64,000 nt of DNA from CAZFOB01 sp964520325 (GTDB taxonomy: Bacteria > Actinomycetota > JAICYB01), in assembly GCA_964520325.1 (NCBI GenBank), contig CAZFOB010000001.1, positions 124,001 through 188,000 on the forward strand, written 5' to 3'. The notes under the pieces are model-generated. The model saw only the letters and a program-made list of their open reading frames with translations, made no database searches and was not told the DNA's origin. Made by a program: the position numbers and the translations under genes. This document shows, one piece after another, positions 23,365 through 33,231 of this stretch. Every line of letters begins with the position of its first letter. Position 1 is the first letter of the stretch.

Positions 23365-25029
23365 GTGCCGGCCCGACCTCTCGCTATCCAACGTCAGCGC
23401 ACACTCGCCTTCGGCGCCGACGACGACCTCGAGATGCCTCTGCGCGATGTGACGTTCTGCGCGGTCGATCTCGAGACCACCTCCGGCTCGTGGAAGACCG
23501 GCGAGATCATCGAGATCGGCGCGGTGAAGTCGCGCGGCGGCGAGGTGCTCGGCACCTTCGAGACCTTCGTCGCCCCCGGCGGTGTTCTGCCGGTGGAGGT
23601 CCAACTGCTCACCGGCATCACACCGAGCCTGCTCGCGGACGCGATGCCGCTCCCGTCCGTCCTGCCGTCGTTCATCGAGTTCTGCGGCACCGCGGTCTTC
23701 GTCGCGCACAACGCACGCTTCGACCGCTCGTTCATCGACGAGGCATGCCGCAAGCTCGACTACGAGATCTCGAAGGCACCGATCATCGATACGGTCCGGC
23801 TCGCGCGCCGGCTGCTCAAGAACGAGGTCCGCAGCTGCAGCCTGTCCTCGCTCTCCGCACACTTCCACACCGAGCACAAACCGAACCATCGTGCCTTCCC
23901 CGATGCCGCTGCATGCCTCGAGGTGCTGTGGGCTCTGCTCGAGCGAGGCTCCGCCTACGGGATCACCACACTCGCGGACCTGCTCGAGATCCAGAGCGTG
24001 CGTTCGGATCCGCATTTCGAGAAGGTCAAGCTCGCGCGCACCCTTCCCACCACACGCGGCGTCTACCTCTTCGAGAACAAGCAGCGCGAGGTGATCTACG
24101 TCGGCAAGGCGACGAACCTGCGCGCGCGTGTGCGCTCGTATTTCACTCAGGACGAACGCAAGCGGATGGCAGACCTGCGCGCCGAGGTCGACTCCGTGCG
24201 CGTCGTGGCGTGCTCGACCGATGCGGAAGCGTGCGGCTTGGAGGCGAGGCTGATCGAGAGGCACAAGCCCCGCTACAACCGGACGGGCGTGCGCCGGCGC
24301 TCACCCGTGTACCTGCGGTTGAGCAACGAGCGCCATCCACGATTCCTGGTTTCTCGTACAACGGGGGGTCGATCAACCGATGAAGCAGCCGACCTGAACC
24401 TCGGCCCGTTCTCGTCGACCGCGCGAGCCAGGGCCGCCGCGACGACGCTGTCCGGTCTGTTCGGCGTGCGCACGTGCACGCTCAAGCTCAACGGCAAAGC
24501 CTTCGAGCCCTGCGCGTTGTACGACCTGGGATCGTGTCACGGCCCGTGTACAGCAAGAGCCGACGACATCGCCGCTCACGATGCTGCGACGACGAGACTT
24601 CGTGACGATCTCGCGAGCAATGGTCTGACGCTCGCGCGCAAGCGCCTTGCCGAGAAGCTCGCCACTCTCGTCGCCCAGTCGCGCTTCGAAGAGGCGGCAG
24701 CCCACCGGGACGCATTCACCGATGTTGCCCGAGCCGTTGATCGTTCCGGGAGGCTCCGCGCCATCGCGCAAGCCGGCCGCATCGAGTTCGCCACCCCGGA
24801 CGGCAACGTCCTGCTCGAGGACGGCCTGCTCGCGAGCTCCGAGAGGGCATCGGGGACAGATCATGGTCTCGCGCTCGGCGAACGGGGACTGCTGGAGCGG
24901 CAAGCGATCGCCGCATGGCTCGAGCGGGCCGAGCACGTCCGCCTCGTGAGCTCGCAGCGTCCACTCGCCTTTCCGTGGCCACGCGCGGTGTTGCTAGAGC
25001 GTCTGGAGTTGCAGGAGTTCGTTAAGTGA
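23365..25029 (+). CDS. DEDDh 3'-5' exonuclease fused to UvrC/Cho-like GIY-YIG endonuclease
   Basis: A 554-residue DNA-repair nuclease. Residues about 28-195 are a DnaQ-like DEDDh exonuclease (FCAVDLETTSGSWKTGEIIEIG, AHNARFDRSFIDE, HRAFPDAAA). Residues about 222-305 are a GIY-YIG nuclease (TRGVYLFENKQREVIYVGKATNLRARV), followed by a UvrC-like helical segment (LARKRLAEKLATLVAQSRFEEAAAHRD). The UvrC RNase-H-like and HhH domains are absent. Similar fusions occur in mycobacteria. E. coli Cho, which shares the GIY-YIG part, is SOS-induced, consistent with the LexA-type box here. GTG 23365 is the first in-frame start. Confidence 0.88.
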   Translation: MPARPLAIQRQRTLAFGADDDLEMPLRDVTFCAVDLETTSGSWKTGEIIEIGAVKSRGGEVLGTFETFVAPGGVLPVEVQLLTGITPSLLADAMPLPSVLPSFIEFCGTAVFVAHNARFDRSFIDEACRKLDYEISKAPIIDTVRLARRLLKNEVRSCSLSSLSAHFHTEHKPNHRAFPDAAACLEVLWALLERGSAYGITTLADLLEIQSVRSDPHFEKVKLARTLPTTRGVYLFENKQREVIYVGKATNLRARVRSYFTQDERKRMADLRAEVDSVRVVACSTDAEACGLEARLIERHKPRYNRTGVRRRSPVYLRLSNERHPRFLVSRTTGGRSTDEAADLNLGPFSSTARARAAATTLSGLFGVRTCTLKLNGKAFEPCALYDLGSCHGPCTARADDIAAHDAATTRLRDDLASNGLTLARKRLAEKLATLVAQSRFEEAAAHRDAFTDVARAVDRSGRLRAIAQAGRIEFATPDGNVLLEDGLLASSERASGTDHGLALGERGLLERQAIAAWLERAEHVRLVSSQRPLAFPWPRAVLLERLELQEFVK

Positions 25030-25054
25030 GGTCAAATCGTGCGGACCTTCGGAG

Positions 25055-25060
25055 TAGAAT
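25055..25060 (+). promoter_or_regulatory. -10 element TAGAAT of the sigma gene
   Basis: TAGAAT in the 112-bp gap before the sigma factor gene implies a leader of about 75 nt. That leader ends in AAAGGAG, 12 bases before ATG 25142. No clear TTGACA is seen 17 bp upstream. Confidence 0.4.
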
Positions 25061-25141
25061 GACGGGCTGTTTCCCGGGCGCGCGCAGAGCGATTCCTGGG
25101 CAGGTCGAAGCGACTCGTGCGTTAAAGGAGTAAGTTCCCGA

Positions 25142-26536
<1,395 letters not shown>

Positions 26537-26554
26537 GCGGGGCTTGCTCACAGG

Positions 26555-27118
26555 ATGAGCGAGCTCGCGCGCCTGCAGCGGCTGATCGATCACGCGTTCG
26601 CTGCGTGCCGCTGGCACGTCCAAGACCTCACCGCCGCCGAGTTCTTCGCCAAGCCCGTCACCCCATGCTGGGGCGTATGGCGTCGTGGCGAATCTTCGCG
26701 GAAGGACGTGCTCGGCAACGGAACGTGGGTCGTTGATGACCACGGCAAGGACACATCCCTGCCCGCGACGATCGGCTGGCGAGTGCTCCACCTCGCCGAG
26801 TGGACCGGCATCTATCGCGAATGGACGTTCGGCGTCCGCAGACCTCGGGGCGGCGACTGCGAATACCCGGGCACCGCAGCTGCAGCGGTCGAGTGGCTCG
26901 AACGCGCCCAAGATGGGTTCTCGAAAGAAGTGCACGCGCTGTCGCCGAAGGACATCGACGGCCTACGGCCGACCCACGACGGCACAAAGCGATCCGCCGG
27001 CGACCTCGTGTGGGACATCGCGGTCGAGCACCTCCACCACGGAGCAGAGATCGGCGTCCTGCGCGACCTCATCCGCGGGACCGCGCGAACCGACCGGTAC
27101 CCCGGACCCTGGTCGTAG
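26555..27118 (+). CDS. DinB-family four-helix protein
   Basis: A 187-residue helical-bundle protein of the DinB/YfiT-like superfamily, whose members bind a divalent metal through three histidines and include thiol transferases. The likely ligands are in VLHLAEW and the C-terminal AVEHLHHGAEIG. No specific thiol or substrate can be assigned. It starts 18 bp after the sigma gene and precedes a methyltransferase by 9 bp, suggesting one transcript. Confidence 0.75.
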   Translation: MSELARLQRLIDHAFAACRWHVQDLTAAEFFAKPVTPCWGVWRRGESSRKDVLGNGTWVVDDHGKDTSLPATIGWRVLHLAEWTGIYREWTFGVRRPRGGDCEYPGTAAAAVEWLERAQDGFSKEVHALSPKDIDGLRPTHDGTKRSAGDLVWDIAVEHLHHGAEIGVLRDLIRGTARTDRYPGPWS

Positions 27119-27127
27119 GAAAACGGC

Positions 27128-27922
27128 GTGAGTGAAGCGACCTGGGAACGTCAGCGGCGAAGCTTCGAACAGACCGCCGAGGCCTACGACCGGTACCGTC
27201 CGTCCTATCCCGACGAGATCTTCGAAGACATCAAGACCTACGCAGATCTCGCACCCGACGATCGCGTCCTCGAGATCGGTGCCGGCACAGGGCGGGCGAC
27301 ACTGCCTTTCGCGCGCTGGGGCAATCCGATCCTCGCGATCGAGCCGGCGGCCGCGATGGCCGACGTGGCACGCAGGAATCTCGCGAGCTTCGACAACGTC
27401 GAGGTGCGCACCGCCGCCCTCGAAGACCCCGGCATCGATCCGCACTCGTTCGGCCTAGTGACATGCGCCCAGGCCTACCACTGGCTCGACGAGGCGACGC
27501 GCATCGAGCGCATCGCCGACGCGTTGTACGCCTACGGGACGGCCGCGGTGATCGCCAACGTCCAAGTCACCCCGGACGACAACCTGCCTTTCTTCGAGCG
27601 CGTGCAGGAGGTGTACCGCGCCGTCTCACCCGAACTCGCGCACAAAGGTTCCTTCCGCAAGCCGGACGATCTGCCCGGCCATCGCTTCGAGAGCTCGCCA
27701 CTGTTCACGGATCTCCAGCAGCGGAGCAGTGCATGGCACTGGACGCTTCCGACCGATCGATACGTCGGTCTGATGCGAACCCATTCCAATCACGCCGCGC
27801 TCGCGCCGGATGTTCGCGAGCGTCTGGTGACGAGGATCGGCGCGCTCATCGATTCCGAGTTCGACGGAAGGGTGACCGAACACTACGTCGCGCTCGTCGA
27901 CCTTGCGCGGCGTTGCGCCTAA
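27128..27922 (+). CDS. Class I SAM-dependent methyltransferase
   Basis: A 264-residue Rossmann-fold methyltransferase. SAM-binding motif I is RVLEIGAGTGRATL (about residues 46-58), with a following acidic IEPAAAM. The GLVTCAQAYHWLDEATRIERIADAL region matches the UbiE/Trm9-like group. Substrate unknown. Start GTG 27128. The stop shares CTAA with the convergent STAS gene. Confidence 0.85.
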   Translation: MSEATWERQRRSFEQTAEAYDRYRPSYPDEIFEDIKTYADLAPDDRVLEIGAGTGRATLPFARWGNPILAIEPAAAMADVARRNLASFDNVEVRTAALEDPGIDPHSFGLVTCAQAYHWLDEATRIERIADALYAYGTAAVIANVQVTPDDNLPFFERVQEVYRAVSPELAHKGSFRKPDDLPGHRFESSPLFTDLQQRSSAWHWTLPTDRYVGLMRTHSNHAALAPDVRERLVTRIGALIDSEFDGRVTEHYVALVDLARRCA

Positions 27923-28275
27923 AGGCTTTCGTTCGCCTCGGCTACGGATACGAGCTCGAAGACCTTGTCGAGCTTCGTCAGGCGCAGCACCCTGGCAACA
28001 GCATCAGAGGGCGATCTCAGCAGGAGCGTGCCGCCGGCCGACGCCATCTGCTGGCGGATCGTCCACAGTGCGCGGAGTCCGGTCGAGTCGAGGAAGCTGA
28101 CGGCGCGGAGATCGAGTATGACCGTGGTCTTGCGTCCTTCCAGTCCGGACATGTGACCTTGCAGCTGGGAACTCGTGCATAGGTCGAGCTCGCCTGATAC
28201 GCGGACCTCGATCTCGTCGGCGGCGTTCTCGCTGATGTCGATGTGCAGGCTGCCCGTGCCGACTCGTCCACTCAC
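27919..28275 (-). CDS. STAS-domain anti-sigma factor antagonist
   Basis: A 118-residue SpoIIAA/RsbV-like protein that, when unphosphorylated, binds an anti-sigma kinase. The conserved phosphorylatable serine is S64 in FLDSTGLRAL. Strand order and length fit a single STAS domain. GTG 28275 is 6 nt after TAGGGT, so the message is probably leaderless. The out-of-frame ATG at 28277 is not the start. The PP2C phosphatase at 8088-9857 is a candidate partner, though no kinase is in the window. Confidence 0.85.
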   Translation of the reverse strand: MSGRVGTGSLHIDISENAADEIEVRVSGELDLCTSSQLQGHMSGLEGRKTTVILDLRAVSFLDSTGLRALWTIRQQMASAGGTLLLRSPSDAVARVLRLTKLDKVFELVSVAEANESL

Positions 28276-28281
28276 ATCCGC

Positions 28282-28287
28282 ACCCTA
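28282..28287 (-). promoter_or_regulatory. -10 hexamer TAGGGT, leaderless start
   Basis: On the minus strand TAGGGT ends 6 nt before GTG 28275, inside the 29-bp gap after the MFS gene. Confidence 0.5.
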
Positions 28288-28304
28288 GCGCGACTTCTCC
28301 TCCG

Positions 28305-29735
28305 TCACGACTTCGTGCTCGACGAGCGGGCTCCACCTTGCGGCGGCCGCGTGGCCCTCGTCGGTCGTCGGGGCCGACTCACCGCACGCGTCGGCAGTCC
28401 AAGGGTGAACACGACGGCGGCTGCCGAGGCCACCGCCGTCATCGTGAACACGGTCTGGAAACCGTTGGGTGCATTCACCAGCCCGGCGAGCACCGCGGCT
28501 CCGACGATGCTCCCGACATAACGGGACGTCGACGAGGCGGCCGCGGCCATGCCAGCATGCTCTGGCTCGATGCTCTCCACAGCCGAGGTCTGCAGCGATC
28601 CCGCGCCCATCCCGAGGCCTGAGCCGACGAACGCAAGGCAGACGATGAGGGACGACACAGCGATGTCGGGGCCGGACACAGCCAGGCCCACCACTCCTGC
28701 GGTGACCAACGACATGCCGATGAACGCGGGTGTTCGTCGTCCGAGCCTGTCCGACATCCGACCGCCGATGGGCGCGAGCAGCACCATCCCGATCGACATC
28801 GACGTCACCACCAGTCCGATGCGCGCCTCGGACCACCCCGGGCGCCGGTCGAGCATCAACGGGACGATGAGCAGCAACGCGTACAACGCGAGATTCGACA
28901 ATGCGATCGCCGCCGTCGCCGACGCGAACGCGCGACGCTTGAAGAACCGCGGCTGAACGACAGGATCGGGATAGGTCAGCTCCCGCCACAAGAAGAGCCC
29001 GAAACCAACCACGATCACGGTGAGCATCGCCGCCAGCACCCCCGGCGTGACGTCGCTCAGTCGCGTGAGCAGCCAGGCACCCGCCGCGAGGACAACGGCA
29101 AGCAGCGTCGCTCCTTGAAGGTCGAACCGCTGCCCGGAATGCGGGTAGCGTCCGCTCGGAAGCGTCCGCCATCCCACGGCGAGGACAACAGCGACGATCG
29201 GCAGGTTGATCCAGAAGATCGCCTGCCAGCCCCCGATCTCGACGAGCACGCCACCGAGTGGCGGCCCGATAGCCGCACCGAACGCGATCGAAGACCCGAG
29301 CATGCCGAAACGCGCGCCGCGCCGATGCGCCGGAACGATCTCGCGGAGCAGCGCCGTGCCGTTGGGGAAGATGACAGCGGCGGAAAGAGCTTGTCCGGCC
29401 CTGAAGATCGTCAGCGTCCAGATGTCGGTTGAGAGCGCGCAGCCCAGCGAAGCGACGGCGAAAGCCGCGTAGCCGCCGAGCATGAAAGGACGCCTGCCGT
29501 AACGATCACCGAGCTTTCCGGCGATCGGCTGGAAGGCCGCCATGGTGATGAGATATGCGGTGACGAGCCAACCAGCCTGAGTGACGCTCGCCTCGAGCTG
29601 CCGGGAGATCGCCGGCAGGCCAACAGCGACCATCGTCGAGTTCAGTGGGACGAGCATGCCGCCGAAGCCAACGGCGAACAAGACAGCGCGTTCGAGCGAC
29701 TGATCCTCGGGACGGCTGACTTCGGGGGGACTCAC
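28305..29735 (-). CDS. DHA2-family MFS efflux transporter
   Basis: A 476-residue drug/H+ antiporter of the EmrB/QacA type with about 14 membrane helices. Motif A is GKLGDRYGRRPFM, motif C lies around SSIAFGAAIGPPLGGVL, and a second GGRMSDRLGRRTPAF marks the other half. GTG 29735 starts 5 bp after the stop of the PEP-mobile-domain gene, so the two are one transcript. The pairing suggests export or modification of a toxic compound. The C-terminus is Arg/Pro-rich. Confidence 0.85.
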   Translation of the reverse strand: MSPPEVSRPEDQSLERAVLFAVGFGGMLVPLNSTMVAVGLPAISRQLEASVTQAGWLVTAYLITMAAFQPIAGKLGDRYGRRPFMLGGYAAFAVASLGCALSTDIWTLTIFRAGQALSAAVIFPNGTALLREIVPAHRRGARFGMLGSSIAFGAAIGPPLGGVLVEIGGWQAIFWINLPIVAVVLAVGWRTLPSGRYPHSGQRFDLQGATLLAVVLAAGAWLLTRLSDVTPGVLAAMLTVIVVGFGLFLWRELTYPDPVVQPRFFKRRAFASATAAIALSNLALYALLLIVPLMLDRRPGWSEARIGLVVTSMSIGMVLLAPIGGRMSDRLGRRTPAFIGMSLVTAGVVGLAVSGPDIAVSSLIVCLAFVGSGLGMGAGSLQTSAVESIEPEHAGMAAAASSTSRYVGSIVGAAVLAGLVNAPNGFQTVFTMTAVASAAAVVFTLGLPTRAVSRPRRPTRATRPPQGGARSSSTKS

Positions 29736-29740
29736 GGGGG

Positions 29741-31378
29741 TCAGCTTAAGAGCCGAACAATCCCCTCGTTGCCGTCGACCTCGATCGACTGTCCGTCGGC
29801 GATGCGCACTGTCGCGTCGCCGCAACCGACCACGGCAGGGATGCCGTACTCGCGAGCGACAACCGCGCAGTGGCTGATTATCCCGCCGGTGTCGGTCACG
29901 ACGGCCGAAGCGAACGCGAACAACGGCGTCCACGGCGGTGACGTCGTGATCGCGACGAGAACATCGCCCGGATCAAGACGATCGGCGTCGGCGATCGAGG
30001 CGATGAGCCGCGCGCGTCCTCGAACCACGCCAGGCGAGCCCGGATTGCCCCGGACCTCACCCGCCGACTCCGACACCGGAGGCGGACCGCCGAAGAACTT
30101 CCCAAGGGAGCGGGCGATCGGATTCTCGGGCCCCTCGCCGGCCGGAGTCCCGAGCATCGGCGGTGGCTGCACCTGCCTCGCCAGCTCGAAACTCTCTTTG
30201 CGTTCGGCTACCAAAGAGCGCCGATCGATGGAAGGCAGAGCGCGAAGCGTCTCGGATATCTCGTCCGGGCGAAGGAAGAACACGTCTTCGGCGCTGTCGA
30301 CGACTCCGGCATCGGCGAACCGACGGCCGACCTCCAAGCACACCATCCTGACCTGGTGCATGCCCTTGAAGTCGATCCAGAATCCGTGGTCCTCGGTGAT
30401 CACGATCCCATCGGTGCCGGCCTTGAGAAGGAAGTCGAAGGCTCCCAGCTGCTCGGGATCGGTTAGGCGTTCGCGTGCCTGATCGATCAGGAGCTCGCGC
30501 TCTGCGGCGGCTTGCTCGAGCTCTGCGGCCGGATGGCTTTCCTGGCCCAGATACTCCTTGAGGTTCTTGAGGACGGGAGTCGGATCCTCGATCCAGCTTG
30601 GATATGCGATGTCCCATTTGTCGCCGCGCTCGCCATACTCGGCGAGGTAGGCACGAACGTCGGCCACGAAGCCAGGACCACCCGCGACATCGCCGAGGGC
30701 ACGCAGTACATCACCGCTCACGTCTTCGGTCAGGACGCGGCGAATCTCGGGTAGTGCCGATGCTTTGCGGCTCAACTTCCAGAGCGCCAAACCCGTCTCC
30801 ACCGTCTTGTTGAGGTGGCCCTGGAGCAGCCGGTAGCTCTCGTATGGATCCGACGTCGGGAGGAACGCACGGTACAACTCGTCGAACTCGCTCACCGCGA
30901 CCATCGAAGGCATGAGGATCAAGAAGTGGATCTCGAAGAAACGCCGTCCGACCTCGAGCGTCCGTTCCCAGTGAGCGGTCAGCTCGGCGATCGTCAAGGC
31001 GCCCAGATCGACAGCTGCAAGCACCGCGAGGAGCGATTGGATCTCCGGCAGGTAGGTCTTTCGCCAGATATCGCCGAGCTCTGGGAGAACGGCGCCGATC
31101 CTTGCTTCGGCTTCCTGTCCCATGCGTTCGAGCTCATCCGGCAGCAATTCGAGCGGCGTCGGTGAGTTGTACGCCCAGTGGTTGAACACCTTCATGTGGA
31201 ACTTGATCGGGACCGAATACTCCTCGAACGTCACCGCGAACCCATGAGTCACGAAGTCACCGAGGAGCTCGCCGAGCGGCGTTATGGGGTCGGGCGCGTG
31301 CATACCGTCCTGCATCCACTGAAGCTCCGCGTCCTTCGGATCGTCCCAGCTCACAACGAACTCCTGCGCCACCACCAT
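29741..31378 (-). CDS. PEP-utilising mobile (phosphohistidine) domain protein lacking an ATP-grasp domain
   Basis: A 545-residue protein. The C-terminal 110 residues are the swivelling phosphohistidine domain of PEP synthase and rifampin phosphotransferase, with the catalytic histidine in TDTGGIISHCAVVAREYGIP. The N-terminal 420 residues are helical (WDDPKDAELQWMQDGMH start, GFWIDFKGMHQVR late) and resemble the middle substrate-binding part of that family. The ATP-grasp domain that charges the histidine is missing here and not adjacent. It may act with a separate kinase subunit or be an unusual transferase. GGGGGAA before ATG 31378 supports the start over the longer frame. Confidence 0.7.
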   Translation of the reverse strand: MVVAQEFVVSWDDPKDAELQWMQDGMHAPDPITPLGELLGDFVTHGFAVTFEEYSVPIKFHMKVFNHWAYNSPTPLELLPDELERMGQEAEARIGAVLPELGDIWRKTYLPEIQSLLAVLAAVDLGALTIAELTAHWERTLEVGRRFFEIHFLILMPSMVAVSEFDELYRAFLPTSDPYESYRLLQGHLNKTVETGLALWKLSRKASALPEIRRVLTEDVSGDVLRALGDVAGGPGFVADVRAYLAEYGERGDKWDIAYPSWIEDPTPVLKNLKEYLGQESHPAAELEQAAAERELLIDQARERLTDPEQLGAFDFLLKAGTDGIVITEDHGFWIDFKGMHQVRMVCLEVGRRFADAGVVDSAEDVFFLRPDEISETLRALPSIDRRSLVAERKESFELARQVQPPPMLGTPAGEGPENPIARSLGKFFGGPPPVSESAGEVRGNPGSPGVVRGRARLIASIADADRLDPGDVLVAITTSPPWTPLFAFASAVVTDTGGIISHCAVVAREYGIPAVVGCGDATVRIADGQSIEVDGNEGIVRLLS

Positions 31379-31451
31379 GTTGTTCCCCCTTTGTCGCTGC
31401 TCGCCTACACCGGCGCCGACGATACGCCTTCGGACGGTCGTTCGCTGTGTC

Positions 31452-32330
31452 TTAGGACACACGCGGCTCCTGCTCGAGGAAGCTCAGCAAGAGCGCATTC
31501 ACTTCATCCGGTCGTTCCTGCTGGATCCAGTGACCCGTGTCCGGAAGCGTGTGCAGCACGAACGGGCCCGTACAGAACTCACCGGCGCGGCGTCCGAGCT
31601 CGAATGTGAGGTAGGCATCGTCGAGGCCCCACAGCAGCATCGCCGGGCACGAGATGTCTGGGAGCTCCAAACGCTGATCGCTCAAGTAGGAGGACGGCGA
31701 GACGTTCGCGCGGTACCAGTTCAATCCAGCCGTCAGTGCGCCGGGACGCGAGAAGAGCTCGATGTACTTCGCGATCTCTTCTTCGGAAAGCTTGACGGTT
31801 GCGGTGTCGTAGAACCACGCCCGGAGAAGCTCGAAGTTGTTCCGCGCGAGAACCTCCTCGGCGACGCCCTCGAACTGGAAGAAGAACATGTACCACGACG
31901 CCTGCAACTGCGGGAGATGGTTCTGGAGATCGGAATACGCATTCGGGTGAGGAGCGTTCATCACGACGAGTCGCTCGACCTTGTCGGAAACAAGCGACGC
32001 GTACGCCCACCCGAGCGCGCCTCCCCAATCGTGTGAGACGACGGCGGCCGAACCCCCGATCGAGTCGATCACCGTCGTGAGGTCGCCGAAGGAGTTCGCC
32101 ATCGCATACGCCGCGACGTCGTCGGGACGATCGGAGTCACCGAAACCGCGAAGGTCGAGTGCGACGGCACGGTAGCCGGCGTCCGCGCACGCCTTCATCT
32201 GATGGCGCCACGACCACCAGAACTCCGGGAAACCGTGCACGAACAACACGGGACGTCCGTCCTCTGGCCCTTGCTCGACGACGTGGATCTTCACGCCGCC
32301 GGAATCGACGAACCGCTCTCTGTTGCTCAC
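31452..32330 (-). CDS. Alpha/beta hydrolase, epoxide hydrolase-like
   Basis: A 292-residue alpha/beta hydrolase. HGFPEFWWSWRHQM is the oxyanion HGFP motif, the nucleophile is D101 in SHDWGGALG, and the catalytic histidine is in PDTGHWIQQE. The HGFPE and aspartate nucleophile favour an epoxide hydrolase. GTG 32330 overlaps the preceding hydrolase stop (GTGA), so the two hydrolases are coupled. Substrate unknown. Confidence 0.85.
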   Translation of the reverse strand: MSNRERFVDSGGVKIHVVEQGPEDGRPVLFVHGFPEFWWSWRHQMKACADAGYRAVALDLRGFGDSDRPDDVAAYAMANSFGDLTTVIDSIGGSAAVVSHDWGGALGWAYASLVSDKVERLVVMNAPHPNAYSDLQNHLPQLQASWYMFFFQFEGVAEEVLARNNFELLRAWFYDTATVKLSEEEIAKYIELFSRPGALTAGLNWYRANVSPSSYLSDQRLELPDISCPAMLLWGLDDAYLTFELGRRAGEFCTGPFVLHTLPDTGHWIQQERPDEVNALLLSFLEQEPRVS

Positions 32331-33205
32331 AGCCGCTCGAGGATCGCGGCGGCGACGCGATCGGGGACCTCGAGCGACGGCCAATGGCCGACGTCGCTCC
32401 ACCGCACGATCTCGGTGTCCGGACGGATCTGCGCCAGACGGTCCATCATCACAACGACCGCGATCGGGTCGAGCTCGCCCCACAGCGCCGTCATCGGACC
32501 CGGAAACGACGCGAGCCCTTGCGTCCAACGCGGTTGGTTCTCGCGCCGTTCCTCGATGTAGCGGATCAGGCGGCCGAGCAACTGATCGCCTCCGTTGTGG
32601 CGGATCAGCTCGACCATGGCGGTGAGCTCGTCGTCGGACGGCTGGACACCGAAGGTCTCGCCCAAGCCCGGCTTCATGCCGTCGAGCTCGAGCGGATCCG
32701 GAAGACGCTCGTCGGGGAGCGCAAGAAGGAACTCCTGCCCGGCCGAGAGCTGGACGAGGTCGATGAAGATCGAGCCGTTCGTCATGATCGAACGTTCGAT
32801 GGTGAATCCGAGCGTGCCTTCGGCCTGGCGCATCATGAGCTCGGCAGCGACCGTATCGCCCATGTCATGGCTGACGAGCACGCACCGATCGATTCCGCAC
32901 TCGTTCGCAACGGTCTCGGCGAGATCGGCCTGTTCGAAGAGGGAGTACTTCTGGTCCGGCTTGTCTGACAGTCCGTAGCCCAGCATGTCGAACGTGACGA
33001 CGCGCACCGACTTCGCGAGCGCCGGCACGACCATGTGCCAGTCGTAGGACGAGCTCGGAAACCCATGGAGGATGAACACGAACAGCCCGGGGTGCGAGTT
33101 GGTGTCGAGGACGTAGATCCGGTTGCCGCCTCCCGGCGGGCTCTCGATGAATCGGCCGTCGTCCCGCCATTCACGAACTGCGATCGGTAGCGGCATGGCC
33201 TGCAT
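32327..33205 (-). CDS. Alpha/beta hydrolase (aspartate nucleophile)
   Basis: A 292-residue alpha/beta hydrolase related to haloalkane dehalogenases and epoxide hydrolases. ILHGFPSSSYDW carries the oxyanion hole, D114 in VSHDMGDTVA is the likely nucleophile, and WSDVGHWPSLE the histidine. No halide-stabilising tryptophan next to the nucleophile is seen, which argues against a dehalogenase. ATG 33205 or 33196 are possible starts. It heads a minus-strand run of two hydrolases, the PEP-domain protein and an exporter, and is divergent from an M20 peptidase. Confidence 0.78.
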   Translation of the reverse strand: MQAMPLPIAVREWRDDGRFIESPPGGGNRIYVLDTNSHPGLFVFILHGFPSSSYDWHMVVPALAKSVRVVTFDMLGYGLSDKPDQKYSLFEQADLAETVANECGIDRCVLVSHDMGDTVAAELMMRQAEGTLGFTIERSIMTNGSIFIDLVQLSAGQEFLLALPDERLPDPLELDGMKPGLGETFGVQPSDDELTAMVELIRHNGGDQLLGRLIRYIEERRENQPRWTQGLASFPGPMTALWGELDPIAVVVMMDRLAQIRPDTEIVRWSDVGHWPSLEVPDRVAAAILERL

Positions 33206-33218
33206 CCTCGCGCATCGG

Positions 33219-33224
33219 TAACGT
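33219..33224 (+). promoter_or_regulatory. -10 hexamer TAACGT, leaderless start
   Basis: TAACGT ends 7 nt before ATG 33232 in the 26-bp divergent gap. The same short gap must serve the hydrolase on the other strand. Confidence 0.45.
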
Positions 33225-33231
33225 GGTGCGC

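Noticed and set aside
32767..32774. GAACGTTC as a third LexA box
   Set aside because: The two half-sites have no 4-bp spacer and the site is inside a hydrolase gene.
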